DNA from: an uncultured Lachnospiraceae bacterium
GTDB taxonomy: Bacteria; Bacillota; Clostridia; Lachnospirales; Lachnospiraceae
Direction: 5' to 3'
DNA: 50,876 nucleotides
NCBI GenBank assembly: GCA_910578335.1
Contig: CAJTPU010000025.1
Span: 1 to 50,876 of the forward strand
The notes beneath the pieces were generated by a model, which saw only the letters and a list, made by a program, of their open reading frames with translations, was not told where the DNA came from and did no database searches. The position numbers and the translations under genes were made by a program. Of this stretch, positions 17,264 through 25,121 are shown one piece after another; position 1 is the first letter of the stretch; the number at the start of each line of letters is the position of its first letter.

Positions 17264-18670
17264 TTACAGCAATTCTTCGTAGCTTTCTATAAAAAAATCG
17301 GCAAGCCGGCATTTTTCCTCCCGTATATCTGCAGAATAGGCATCTTCCACTGCACAAACCTGCATTCCGGCATTCTTTCCCGCCTGTATGCCGGGCAGAA
17401 TGTCTTCAAACACCAGACATTTTTCAGGGCTCACCCCCAGCTCTTTCGCCACGGCAAGATAAATATCCGGTGCCGGCTTTCCCTTGTTTACTTCACATGC
17501 CGTCATCACGCAGGAAAAATACCGTCGCAGGGAAAGCGCTTCGGCAGCACTTTCCACGAGTGTTTTGGAATTGCTGGTGGCGATGCCGAGCTTTATCCCC
17601 AGTTTTTTGCAATGTTCCAAAAATTCCGGCGCTTTTTCCTTAAACGGCACCTCGTTTCTATATTTATCGCCTGCCATTTCATTCCAGTCAGCCTTAATCG
17701 TATCGAGAGAATCTGTAAGCTGAAAACGTTCTTTAAAGTAGGCTGCCGTCTCTGAAAAACTCATCCCCTCAATGGCATTCTGCAGTCCGCAGGGGAGCGC
17801 AATGCCAAACCGTTCCAGATACTCAACATCTATTTTCTCCCACATCCACATGGAATCCACCAGTGTGCCGTCTAAGTCAAAAATAATGGCTTCAAATGAG
17901 GAAATTCTTTTTTTTAAAGGATTTTCTGCTTTCTGCATATTGCCCGTGCCCGTCCCTTCCTGCGCCTTAGGCTGTCCACATTCCTTAAGCCGGCTCAGTT
18001 CTTCTTTTGTAAGCTCTCTGAAACAGCCTGGCGCCAAGTCTTTGGGAAGCTGCAGCGAGCCAATGGAGAGGCGTTTTAAATAGACCACCTCGTTGCCCAC
18101 GGCAGACAGCATTCTCTTGACTTGATGGAACCTGCCTTCTCTGATGGTAAGTTCTATTTCCGTGTCGGCAAGCCGCTTTACTTTTGCCGGCAGTGTCGCC
18201 TTCTCATCGCCAATATCGACGCCCTCAGAAAGCTGCCGGAGAGCTTCTTCGGACAGCGGCTGCCTTGTCCTGACCAGATATCTTTTATCGACATGCTTTC
18301 CGGGGGAAAGCAGCCTGTGTGCAAGCGCGCCGTCATTGGTAAGCAGAAGCAGTCCCTCCGTATCCTTATCCAGCCGTCCCACCGGAAACAGGCCGCGGGT
18401 ATCCATGCCCTGCAAAAGCCCCATAACGGTAGGCGCATATTTATCCTCAGTGGCGGTTATCAAACCGGCGGGCTTGTGCAAAAGATAATAACGGAATTTT
18501 GCATAAGACAATTCTCTGCCCCGAAGCGAGATACGGTCGGTTTCTTCTACTTTTTTGTCAGCCGCTTTTTCTACCATGCCGTTTACGGTTACAACGCCCT
18601 TTTTTAAAAGCTGCTTCACTTCGCTTCTTGAACCTGCGCCCGCTTCGCACAAAAACTTATCAAGCCTCAT
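17264..18670 (-). CDS. Fusion of RsuA-type pseudouridine synthase and HAD phosphatase
   Basis: The 468-aa protein joins two enzymes. Residues 1-45 are an S4 domain and about 60-225 an RsuA/RluB-type synthase, with catalytic Asp101 in GRLDKDTEG and GRFHQVKRM near 179-187. Residues about 231-257 are a linker. Residues 258-468 are a beta-phosphoglucomutase-like HAD hydrolase, with D265-x-D267 in FDLDGTLVDS, ATSNS as motif II, KGKPAPD as motif III and FEDILPGIQAG as motif IV. The first part likely modifies 16S rRNA; the substrate of the HAD part is unknown. No stop separates them. An in-frame ATG at 17938 could also give a separate HAD product. The start at 18670 has GGGG 6 nt upstream; a longer frame from 18727 is possible. 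Confidence 0.88.
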   Translation of the reverse strand: MRLDKFLCEAGAGSRSEVKQLLKKGVVTVNGMVEKAADKKVEETDRISLRGRELSYAKFRYYLLHKPAGLITATEDKYAPTVMGLLQGMDTRGLFPVGRLDKDTEGLLLLTNDGALAHRLLSPGKHVDKRYLVRTRQPLSEEALRQLSEGVDIGDEKATLPAKVKRLADTEIELTIREGRFHQVKRMLSAVGNEVVYLKRLSIGSLQLPKDLAPGCFRELTKEELSRLKECGQPKAQEGTGTGNMQKAENPLKKRISSFEAIIFDLDGTLVDSMWMWEKIDVEYLERFGIALPCGLQNAIEGMSFSETAAYFKERFQLTDSLDTIKADWNEMAGDKYRNEVPFKEKAPEFLEHCKKLGIKLGIATSNSKTLVESAAEALSLRRYFSCVMTACEVNKGKPAPDIYLAVAKELGVSPEKCLVFEDILPGIQAGKNAGMQVCAVEDAYSADIREEKCRLADFFIESYEELL

Positions 18671-18739
18671 TCTCATCCCCGTTCTGCAGACAGGGAAGAA
18701 ATCCTGACTGCCTTTTATGCTGCTCATTTCTTTTCTTAT

Positions 18740-18761
18740 CTTAACATAGAATATTGTTAAG
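18740..18761. repeat. Inverted repeat in divergent intergenic region
   Basis: CTTAACA and TGTTAAG form perfect 7-bp arms separated by 8 bp. They lie between the divergent RsuA-HAD and YlbJ-like genes. It could be an operator; no regulator is indicated. Confidence 0.35.
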
Positions 18762-18783
18762 AAGCTGTCCTAAGGATACGATT

Positions 18784-19734
18784 TTGAAAACTTTCTTTCA
18801 TAAAATGATAAAACCCGCTTTTTTTCTGTTGCTTTTTGTCCTCATACTCTCATACCCTGCCCTGAGCCTCTCCTATGCTGCAAACGGCCTGAAGCTTTGG
18901 TTCGACCGCATGGTGCCCACGCTCTTTCCCTTTATGCTCCTCTCCACCGTCATGATACGGCAGAATCTTACGGAGGGCTTTGCCGCCTTCCTCTATCCGG
19001 TCGCCGGCAGACTGTACGGCATGAGCCGTAACTGTGTTTACTGCCTGCTTCTCGGTTTTCTCTGCGGCTTTCCCATGGGGGCAAGAACCATTGCAGAAAT
19101 GTATGAAAGAAAACAGCTTTCCAGGCGGGAGGCAGAATTTCTTCTCGCCTTCTGTAACAATATCGGACCCGTATATTATATCAGCTTTTTTCTGCCCGTC
19201 ACCGGACTTCCGCTAAAAAAACTGCCGTTTTTTCTGTTTGGCATGTACGGGATTCCTCTTATATACGGCATTTTTGTCCGTTACACGGGTTTTCTGCTTC
19301 CCAGAGGACAATTCCTGTCGGGAACTGACCGAGTGACTAAAGGACAGCCGGAAAGCTTTCAAAAAAGCCTTGACCATGCCATGCAGGGCGCCATTGCCGG
19401 AATCACCACGCTGGGCGGCTACATGATTCTCTTTAATTTGTTAAATCTCCTGCCGCACGCATTTTTTCGCATTTTTTCTATTTCACAAAAAGAACCGGTG
19501 CTTGCGCTGCTAAACTGTCTGCTGGAAATCACGGGCGGCATCATGCGCCTGAAAAACGGTTTTCCCCTTGCAGCCCTGATACTGCTCCCTATAGGCGGGC
19601 TTTCCTGTCTGGCGCAGACACGAAGCATGATTCAGAACACGGACCTTTCCATGCCGCGGCACTTGCTCCATAAAATCATGCAGACCGGCATGACCGCCGC
19701 TTACTACCTTCTTTTGGGCGGTTTCCTTTTCTGA
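18784..19734 (+). CDS. YlbJ-like membrane protein with nucleoside-recognition (Gate) domains
   Basis: This 316-aa protein has about eight hydrophobic segments. Its two halves show the Gate-type pattern (LWFDRMVPTLFPFMLLS, LCGFPMGAR, FCNNIGPVY) known from the sporulation protein YlbJ and related families. By analogy it may act in spore formation or solute transport across the membrane. The start is probably TTG at 18784, with AAGGA 7 nt upstream; ATG at 18805 is the alternative. It is the only plus-strand gene for many kilobases and overlaps the amidase gene tail to tail by 31 bp. Confidence 0.8.
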   Translation: MKTFFHKMIKPAFFLLLFVLILSYPALSLSYAANGLKLWFDRMVPTLFPFMLLSTVMIRQNLTEGFAAFLYPVAGRLYGMSRNCVYCLLLGFLCGFPMGARTIAEMYERKQLSRREAEFLLAFCNNIGPVYYISFFLPVTGLPLKKLPFFLFGMYGIPLIYGIFVRYTGFLLPRGQFLSGTDRVTKGQPESFQKSLDHAMQGAIAGITTLGGYMILFNLLNLLPHAFFRIFSISQKEPVLALLNCLLEITGGIMRLKNGFPLAALILLPIGGLSCLAQTRSMIQNTDLSMPRHLLHKIMQTGMTAAYYLLLGGFLF

Positions 19735-21041
19735 CGGCGTTTTTTTGCCGTAAGCAGATTGGTAATTAACAAGGCAATAAACAAGAGGCTGGCGGCAAAA
19801 AGGCATAGCTTTAAAAATTCCAGAAAAGAGGTATCCCGCTCTGGCTGCTCTTTCTGCTCCGGTCTTTTAAATCCAGCCGCAGGACTGCCGTCTGAAGCAT
19901 CCGGACCGCTCACATCTTCAAACATATCCGGACCGGGAGAAATGATTTCCTCCGGTGTACTGACAAATACCGGAAATCCGGTCAGAAGATTGCTCTCTTT
20001 GTACCGGTCGTACTGATTGACTGCCCTGACGACAACGGCAGGACTGATATTGTCGGGCACCTGAATTTCAAAGGTAAAAGTGTCGGGACTGAATCCCGCC
20101 ATAATATCCGTTTCCGGCCATGCCAGATAGGGCGTATAAGTCTCTCCGCCATCTATACTATAGGAATAGTAAAGCATAGGGGAATCATAGTCCGTGGCAG
20201 TAACCGTAACGCCGACAATCCGGCGCTCCAAATCCAGATAGGCTTCCTCAATCATGCAGATATCCGGGTCCGTTATATCCGCCTGCACATAGACCTCGCC
20301 GGCATTTACGGCGGGAACGTCATAGCTGCCATAATCCACACCGAGGCTTTCACTTCGAAGTCCAAAATATTTTGCCACGGAGGTTGCATCGGCAACGCCG
20401 AATGCAATCAAATCCTCTTCGGAATCACAAAATTCCACATCCGTATCGTGGTCGATATGACAGTGTTCTATCAGTGCCGCCGGAATCTCATATTCCTCAC
20501 AAAAGCGCAGAATCCCATAGTAATCGCTTCCCTGTTCGTTAAAACGGGTTTTGACCCCCCGCAGAAACAGCCCCATTTCCTTCATGGTCTCCATCTGTAC
20601 GCAGCCAAAGCGGTATCCTTCCCTGTTCTGGTCTCCAAAAGCGGAAACCCATACCTCGGAACCGAAAAGCTTGTTGTCGGGAGACATATTAAAATGCAGG
20701 CAAAACAAAAAATCTGCATTTACGGAAGCGGCAAAATCTGCCCTTTCCTGTATGCTCATATCCGTATCTGCCGAGGTATGCGTCATATAAACGGTGATGC
20801 CCTCATATTTTGCCAGTTCCGCATACATCGCATTGGCAACCGTCATATTCATTTCCTTTTCCAAAAATCCATTGTAGTCGGCACCCAGATTTTTCCCCCC
20901 GTGTCCCGGGTCAATCACAATGACAAGTTCTCCGTCCTCATCTAACGGATAGCGGAAGCTTCCTGCAAGAGAATCGTCGGAGACGCCCATCCACACCCAT
21001 ATGAAAAGAAACACTGCCGCCAATAATTTCATTTTCTTCAT
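19704..21041 (-). CDS. Membrane-anchored N-acetylmuramoyl-L-alanine amidase
   Basis: The 445-aa protein has a signal peptide (1-26), an Amidase_3 domain (about 38-235) and a C-terminal helix near 410-430 followed by a very basic tail. Zinc ligands are visible: His47 in DPGHGG, a Glu in EKEMN (61-63) and His116 in CLHFN. The catalytic Glu is in ALIEHCHI. The enzyme cuts the amide bond between MurNAc and L-Ala in the wall. Between amidase and anchor lies about 170 residues with an Ig-like strand pattern. The start at 21041 has GGAGA 9 nt upstream. A terminator-like hairpin ends only about 25 bp before this start. Confidence 0.9.
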   Translation of the reverse strand: MKKMKLLAAVFLFIWVWMGVSDDSLAGSFRYPLDEDGELVIVIDPGHGGKNLGADYNGFLEKEMNMTVANAMYAELAKYEGITVYMTHTSADTDMSIQERADFAASVNADFLFCLHFNMSPDNKLFGSEVWVSAFGDQNREGYRFGCVQMETMKEMGLFLRGVKTRFNEQGSDYYGILRFCEEYEIPAALIEHCHIDHDTDVEFCDSEEDLIAFGVADATSVAKYFGLRSESLGVDYGSYDVPAVNAGEVYVQADITDPDICMIEEAYLDLERRIVGVTVTATDYDSPMLYYSYSIDGGETYTPYLAWPETDIMAGFSPDTFTFEIQVPDNISPAVVVRAVNQYDRYKESNLLTGFPVFVSTPEEIISPGPDMFEDVSGPDASDGSPAAGFKRPEQKEQPERDTSFLEFLKLCLFAASLLFIALLITNLLTAKKRRQKRKPPKRR

Positions 21042-21065
21042 AAACACCATTCTCCGAATGCAATC

Positions 21066-21110
21066 AAGAAAACCGGCTTCCGGCAACATGAAGTTTTCCG
21101 GAAACCGGCT
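21066..21110 (-). terminator. Rho-independent terminator after the parE-coaD operon
   Basis: In minus-strand RNA an 11- to 13-bp stem (CCGGUUUCCGG with CCGGAAGCCGG, one U-G pair) closes a 14-base loop and is followed by UUUUCUU. It ends the upstream operon but lies only about 25 bases before the amidase start, so it could also act as an attenuator. Confidence 0.75.
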
Positions 21111-21120
21111 GTTATTCATG

Positions 21121-21155
21121 ACAATAGAAGCCTCTCAAAGCGTGAATTCTATTGT
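21121..21155. repeat. 9-bp perfect inverted repeat
   Basis: ACAATAGAA (21121-21129) pairs with TTCTATTGT (21147-21155) across 17 bases. It lies between the coiled-coil gene and the terminator at 21066-21110, so this leader can form two hairpins in a row. Confidence 0.5.
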
Positions 21156-21167
21156 TTTCTATGTAAC

Positions 21168-21761
21168 TTAAATCACATCTATCTGATTATCCTGCCCTTC
21201 ATAATCCACTTCTACCAGTTCCTCCACCGGATGCAGCTCTGAGCGGTTCGACTGGATAATTTCATGATAATGGTTTAAGTTTCCTAAAAGCGTCTCATAA
21301 TCAGCCGCCGCTGTCTGCGAAGAGGCTGCAATGATATTTTCAAGGTTTGCCAGCATATCGTCCATATACTGCATGGCAGACATGCGGACATTGTTTGCTT
21401 CTAAAGTCGCATTGTCCAAAATCTCCTGCGCCTGCCTGGTTGCCATAGTCACCACTTCGTTTGCCTGCGCGTAAGCCTGCTGCATGATTTCGTGCTCGTT
21501 GATAAGCTGATTCGTCTGTATGGTGGCTTCCTTCACCAGCGTTTCTGCCTTTGCCCGCGCATCGTTTAAAATGGCTTCTTTGTTGCTGATAATTTTCTGG
21601 TAACGCTTTATCTCATCAGGCGTTTTCATCCGAAGCTCCCGAAGAAGCTCGTCAATTTCATCCTTATTGACGATAATCTTTGTGCTGGAAAATGCCTGCG
21701 GCTTACAATTATCAATGTATTCTTCAATTTCGTCAATTAACTGCTCAATTCTGCTGCTCAT
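21168..21761 (-). CDS. Coiled-coil protein, DivIVA/ATP-synthase-b-like
   Basis: The 197-aa protein is nearly all helical, with a long heptad pattern at about residues 50-150 rich in Ala, Gln, Glu and Asn. The segment resembles the stalk of ATP synthase b subunits and DivIVA-like proteins, so automated pipelines tend to name it that way. No membrane segment is present. It overlaps coaD by 4 bp and is the last gene of the parE operon. A structural role in division or wall assembly is a guess. Confidence 0.7.
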   Translation of the reverse strand: MSSRIEQLIDEIEEYIDNCKPQAFSSTKIIVNKDEIDELLRELRMKTPDEIKRYQKIISNKEAILNDARAKAETLVKEATIQTNQLINEHEIMQQAYAQANEVVTMATRQAQEILDNATLEANNVRMSAMQYMDDMLANLENIIAASSQTAAADYETLLGNLNHYHEIIQSNRSELHPVEELVEVDYEGQDNQIDVI

Positions 21762-22288
21762 TTTAAATCTCCTCTGTCAGCCAATATTTGCGCCCTTGTA
21801 TGCGGTTTGATTCCATATCTGTCATATACCATATCCGCCACAAAGTCCGGCACGCAAAGAGAAATATCCCCGCCAAAGCTTGCAATTTCTTTTACACTGG
21901 AGGAACTTAAATATGCATATTCCAGACTTGTTGTAAAAAACATGGTATCCAGCCGCTCTTTGGACAACACCCTGTTTGTCTGCGCTATCTGCAGCTCGTA
22001 TTCAAAATCAGTGATTGCCCGAAGCCCGCGGATTGCCACATGAATATCGTTGTCGTTTGCATAATCAATCAGAAGGCCGCTAAAGAAATCTACCTTTACA
22101 TTGGGTATATCCGCAGTTGCTTTTTCTAATATCTTAACACGTTCTTCCACAGAAAACAACGGCTTCTTTTCTTTATTATTGAGTATACTCACGGTTAATT
22201 CGTCAAAAACCGACGCGGCACGCCTGATTACGTCAAGATGCCCAAAAGTGACAGGGTCAAAGCTTCCCGGATAAACAGCGCGTTTCAT
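21758..22288 (-). CDS. coaD: Phosphopantetheine adenylyltransferase
   Basis: The 176-aa protein has the nucleotidyltransferase start AVYPGSFDPVTFGHLD with the T/HxGH-type site. YLSSSSVKEIASFGGD is the second family motif (ISSSxxR/K type). It transfers adenylate to 4'-phosphopantetheine in coenzyme A synthesis. Overlaps of 4 bp with rsmD and with the next gene show coupling; rsmD-coaD is a common pair. Confidence 0.96.
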   Translation of the reverse strand: MKRAVYPGSFDPVTFGHLDVIRRAASVFDELTVSILNNKEKKPLFSVEERVKILEKATADIPNVKVDFFSGLLIDYANDNDIHVAIRGLRAITDFEYELQIAQTNRVLSKERLDTMFFTTSLEYAYLSSSSVKEIASFGGDISLCVPDFVADMVYDRYGIKPHTRAQILADRGDLK

Positions 22289-22851
22289 AAATTCCCTCCC
22301 CCAGCCTGCAGACGCAGGAATACATGCTTATTTGTCTTATATTTTTTCTCTCTGACAATTTTGTAGCCCATTTCTTCTGCATAGGAAAAATCAGTCCTTA
22401 CCCCCGCTTCCACAATGATAAGCGTTTCCTCCGTCACATAGCGGTGGTTTTTTAAGAGGGAAAGCATCTGTTTTTCCAGTTCCAGACCGTAGGGCGGGTC
22501 CATAAAAATAATATCCGCTTCCTTCTCAAAAATGCTGTTTAATGCGCTGACGGCATCCTGCTTTAGCACTACCGCCCTGTCCGTAAATTTTGTGAAGGCA
22601 AGATTTGCCTCAATACAGCTTATCGCGGCATTTGCGTTTTCAATAAAGTATGCTTTCTTTGCGCCTCTGCTGATGGCTTCAATTCCGATTGCCCCGCTGC
22701 CGCTGAAGCAGTCCACAAACACGCTGCCCTGCGTGTATGGCTGCAATATATTAAATAACGTTTCCTTTATGCGGTCGGTAGTCGGTCTGGTATCCTGTCC
22801 CTTAGGGCATTTCAGTGGAAGACTGCGCGCTGTTCCTGCAATGACTCTCAT
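22285..22851 (-). CDS. rsmD: 16S rRNA (guanine-966-N2)-methyltransferase
   Basis: This 188-aa protein has the RsmD signature RPTTDRIKETLFNIL near residue 22, the SAM-binding FVDCFSGSGAIGIEA near residue 45 and the catalytic DPPYGLE near residue 116. It methylates G966 of 16S rRNA. It begins 1 bp after the parC stop and overlaps coaD by 4 bp. Confidence 0.95.
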   Translation of the reverse strand: MRVIAGTARSLPLKCPKGQDTRPTTDRIKETLFNILQPYTQGSVFVDCFSGSGAIGIEAISRGAKKAYFIENANAAISCIEANLAFTKFTDRAVVLKQDAVSALNSIFEKEADIIFMDPPYGLELEKQMLSLLKNHRYVTEETLIIVEAGVRTDFSYAEEMGYKIVREKKYKTNKHVFLRLQAGGGNL

Positions 22852-22852
22852 A

Positions 22853-25093
22853 TTAACCCCTTACCTTTGTTCCTTTGCCGTCGCGTTTGCCCGGCTTCAG
22901 GTTGTTTAATATCAGTTTTTTGTTTTTATATTTGATGGCTGATTCCACAGCATTCTGCGTATAATATACGGCTTCCAGAAAATCCTTTTCTCCCAGCTTC
23001 ATTCCCCTGACGCCGATAGCGCCCTTTTTCTTTTCCGGAATCTCTTCAATGGGAAAGCGGAGGAAAAATCCTTCTGCGGACTGCAGTACAATGTTTCGCT
23101 GTTCCTTTAAAACGGAAACGTCCAAAACCTCATCCCCGTCGGCAAGCTTTGTTGCCGCTACAAGACGCTTGCTCACGTCAAACTCACCGCCGTCTACCAC
23201 CTTCATCATCGCCTGTTTTGTGACAAACAGAATACGGTAGAGGTTTAACTCTGTCTGACTTGCCACGCAGAGAATCTGCTCCTTGTCAGAGCTGTAATTA
23301 CTGATATTATCGACAGGAACTCCCTTATCCCTGAACCTTCCGAACGGAATATCCGTCACCTTGATGGTATGAAGCTGCCCCGTGTTGGTAAACAGGCAGA
23401 TTCTTCCGGTATTTTTACATTTTACAATATATTTATTTTCTGCGTCCGCCGCTTCCTTGTTTCTCTCATAGGTTATCATATCCACGGTTTTGGCGTAGCC
23501 GAAGCGGTCCATCAGGAAGATAACCTCCATCTCCTCCATTTTCTTTTCCTCATAAACGGCTTCCTCGGCATTTTCAATGACGGTTTTTCTTGGCTTGGCA
23601 TATTCCCTCTTTATGGCGTCCAGCTCATTGATAATCACCTGCGCCATGGCGTCTCTTCTTGAAAGGATATCCTCATAGCGGTAAATATTGGCAAGCGTTT
23701 CCTCATGGTCGTTTATCAGCGCCTCAATTTCCAGCCCAATCAGCTTGTAGAGCCGCATATCCAGTATGGCGTTCGCCTGTTTTTCCGTAAACATAAGTTG
23801 TGCAGCCATAATTTTGGATTCCTTTGATTTAAAGCGGATGCCGTCTGTTTTTCCCTCCACCAGACACGCCTTTGCCATGGCACGGTCTTTGGAGCCGCGC
23901 AGTATCTCAATAATCAAATCAATTACGTTGCACGCTTTTATCAGCCCCTCCTGCACTTCTTTGCGTTCCAGTTCTTTCTGCAGGAGCGTGGTATACTTTC
24001 TGGTAGCCACTTCATATTGAAAATCAACGTTAGCCTTGAGAATCTGCTTTAAGCCCATGGTCTCAGGACGTCCGTCTGCAATGGCGAGCATATTCACGCC
24101 GAACGTATCCTCAAGGCGGGTCTTTTTGTAGAGCATATTGGTAAAATTCTCTACATCCGCATCCTTCTTGAGTTCAATGACAATACGGATGCCCTCCTTG
24201 GAAGACTGGTTGGAAATATCCACAATATCAGCGGTTTTCTTTGTCTCCGCAAGCGCCGCCACATCGGAGAGGAACTTGGCGATATTGGCGCCTATCATGG
24301 GGTATGGAATCTCGGTTATCACCAGATTTACCTTGCCGCCTTTTGCCTTTTCCACTTCCACCTTGCCCCGTATTTTGATTTTTCCGGTCCCGGTTTCATA
24401 AATATCCAAAAGCTCGTCCTTGTTAATCACGATGCCGCCGGTGGGAAAATCGGGACCCTTCAGGTATTTCATCAGCCCGCGGGTGGAAATGGTATCATCC
24501 TTCATGTACGCCTTCATAGCGTCTATCACTTCAGAAAGATTGTGAGGCGGAATATTGGTCGCCATTCCTACGGCAATGCCTTCCGAACCGTTTATCAGCA
24601 GGTTGGGGATTTTTACCGGAAGCACGGAAGGTTCTTTTTCCGTCTCGTCAAAGTTTGGCACAAAATCCACCACGTCCTTGTCCAAATCCGAAAGAAACGC
24701 TTCCTGTGTGATTTTTTCCAGCCTTGCCTCCGTGTAACGCATTGCCGCCGCGCCGTCCCCTTCGATATTGCCGAAGTTGCCGTGTCCGTCGATAAGCGGC
24801 AGACCCTTTTTGAAATCCTGCGCCATTACCACCAGCGCATCGTAGATGGAACTGTCCCCGTGGGGATGGTACTTACCCATGGTATCTCCGACAATACGTG
24901 CGCTTTTCCTGTAGGGCCTGTCATACCGGATGCCGAGCTCGTACATATCGTAGAGCGTGCGCCGCTGAACCGGCTTCAAGCCGTCCCTTACATCAGGAAG
25001 CGCCCTTGCCACAATCACGCTCATGGCATAATCAATAAAGGATTTCTGCATCAAATCAGAATATTCCGTCCGGATAATTCTGCTATCGTCCAT
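22853..25093 (-). CDS. parC: DNA topoisomerase IV-type subunit A
   Basis: The 746-aa protein is a type IIA topoisomerase cleavage subunit. The catalytic Tyr120 is in AAMRYTEARL. The quinolone region reads HPHGDSSIYDAL, with Ser81 and Asp85 at the positions of GyrA Ser83 and Asp87, so the wild-type drug-sensitive residues are present. No QRRGGKG gyrase box was found in the C-terminal domain and the protein is shorter than typical GyrA, which favours topoisomerase IV. It breaks and rejoins DNA during decatenation. It lies 29 bp after parE. Confidence 0.88.
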   Translation of the reverse strand: MDDSRIIRTEYSDLMQKSFIDYAMSVIVARALPDVRDGLKPVQRRTLYDMYELGIRYDRPYRKSARIVGDTMGKYHPHGDSSIYDALVVMAQDFKKGLPLIDGHGNFGNIEGDGAAAMRYTEARLEKITQEAFLSDLDKDVVDFVPNFDETEKEPSVLPVKIPNLLINGSEGIAVGMATNIPPHNLSEVIDAMKAYMKDDTISTRGLMKYLKGPDFPTGGIVINKDELLDIYETGTGKIKIRGKVEVEKAKGGKVNLVITEIPYPMIGANIAKFLSDVAALAETKKTADIVDISNQSSKEGIRIVIELKKDADVENFTNMLYKKTRLEDTFGVNMLAIADGRPETMGLKQILKANVDFQYEVATRKYTTLLQKELERKEVQEGLIKACNVIDLIIEILRGSKDRAMAKACLVEGKTDGIRFKSKESKIMAAQLMFTEKQANAILDMRLYKLIGLEIEALINDHEETLANIYRYEDILSRRDAMAQVIINELDAIKREYAKPRKTVIENAEEAVYEEKKMEEMEVIFLMDRFGYAKTVDMITYERNKEAADAENKYIVKCKNTGRICLFTNTGQLHTIKVTDIPFGRFRDKGVPVDNISNYSSDKEQILCVASQTELNLYRILFVTKQAMMKVVDGGEFDVSKRLVAATKLADGDEVLDVSVLKEQRNIVLQSAEGFFLRFPIEEIPEKKKGAIGVRGMKLGEKDFLEAVYYTQNAVESAIKYKNKKLILNNLKPGKRDGKGTKVRG

Positions 25094-25121
25094 TTCCTAA
25101 CCAAACCTTTCTGAAACTGCT

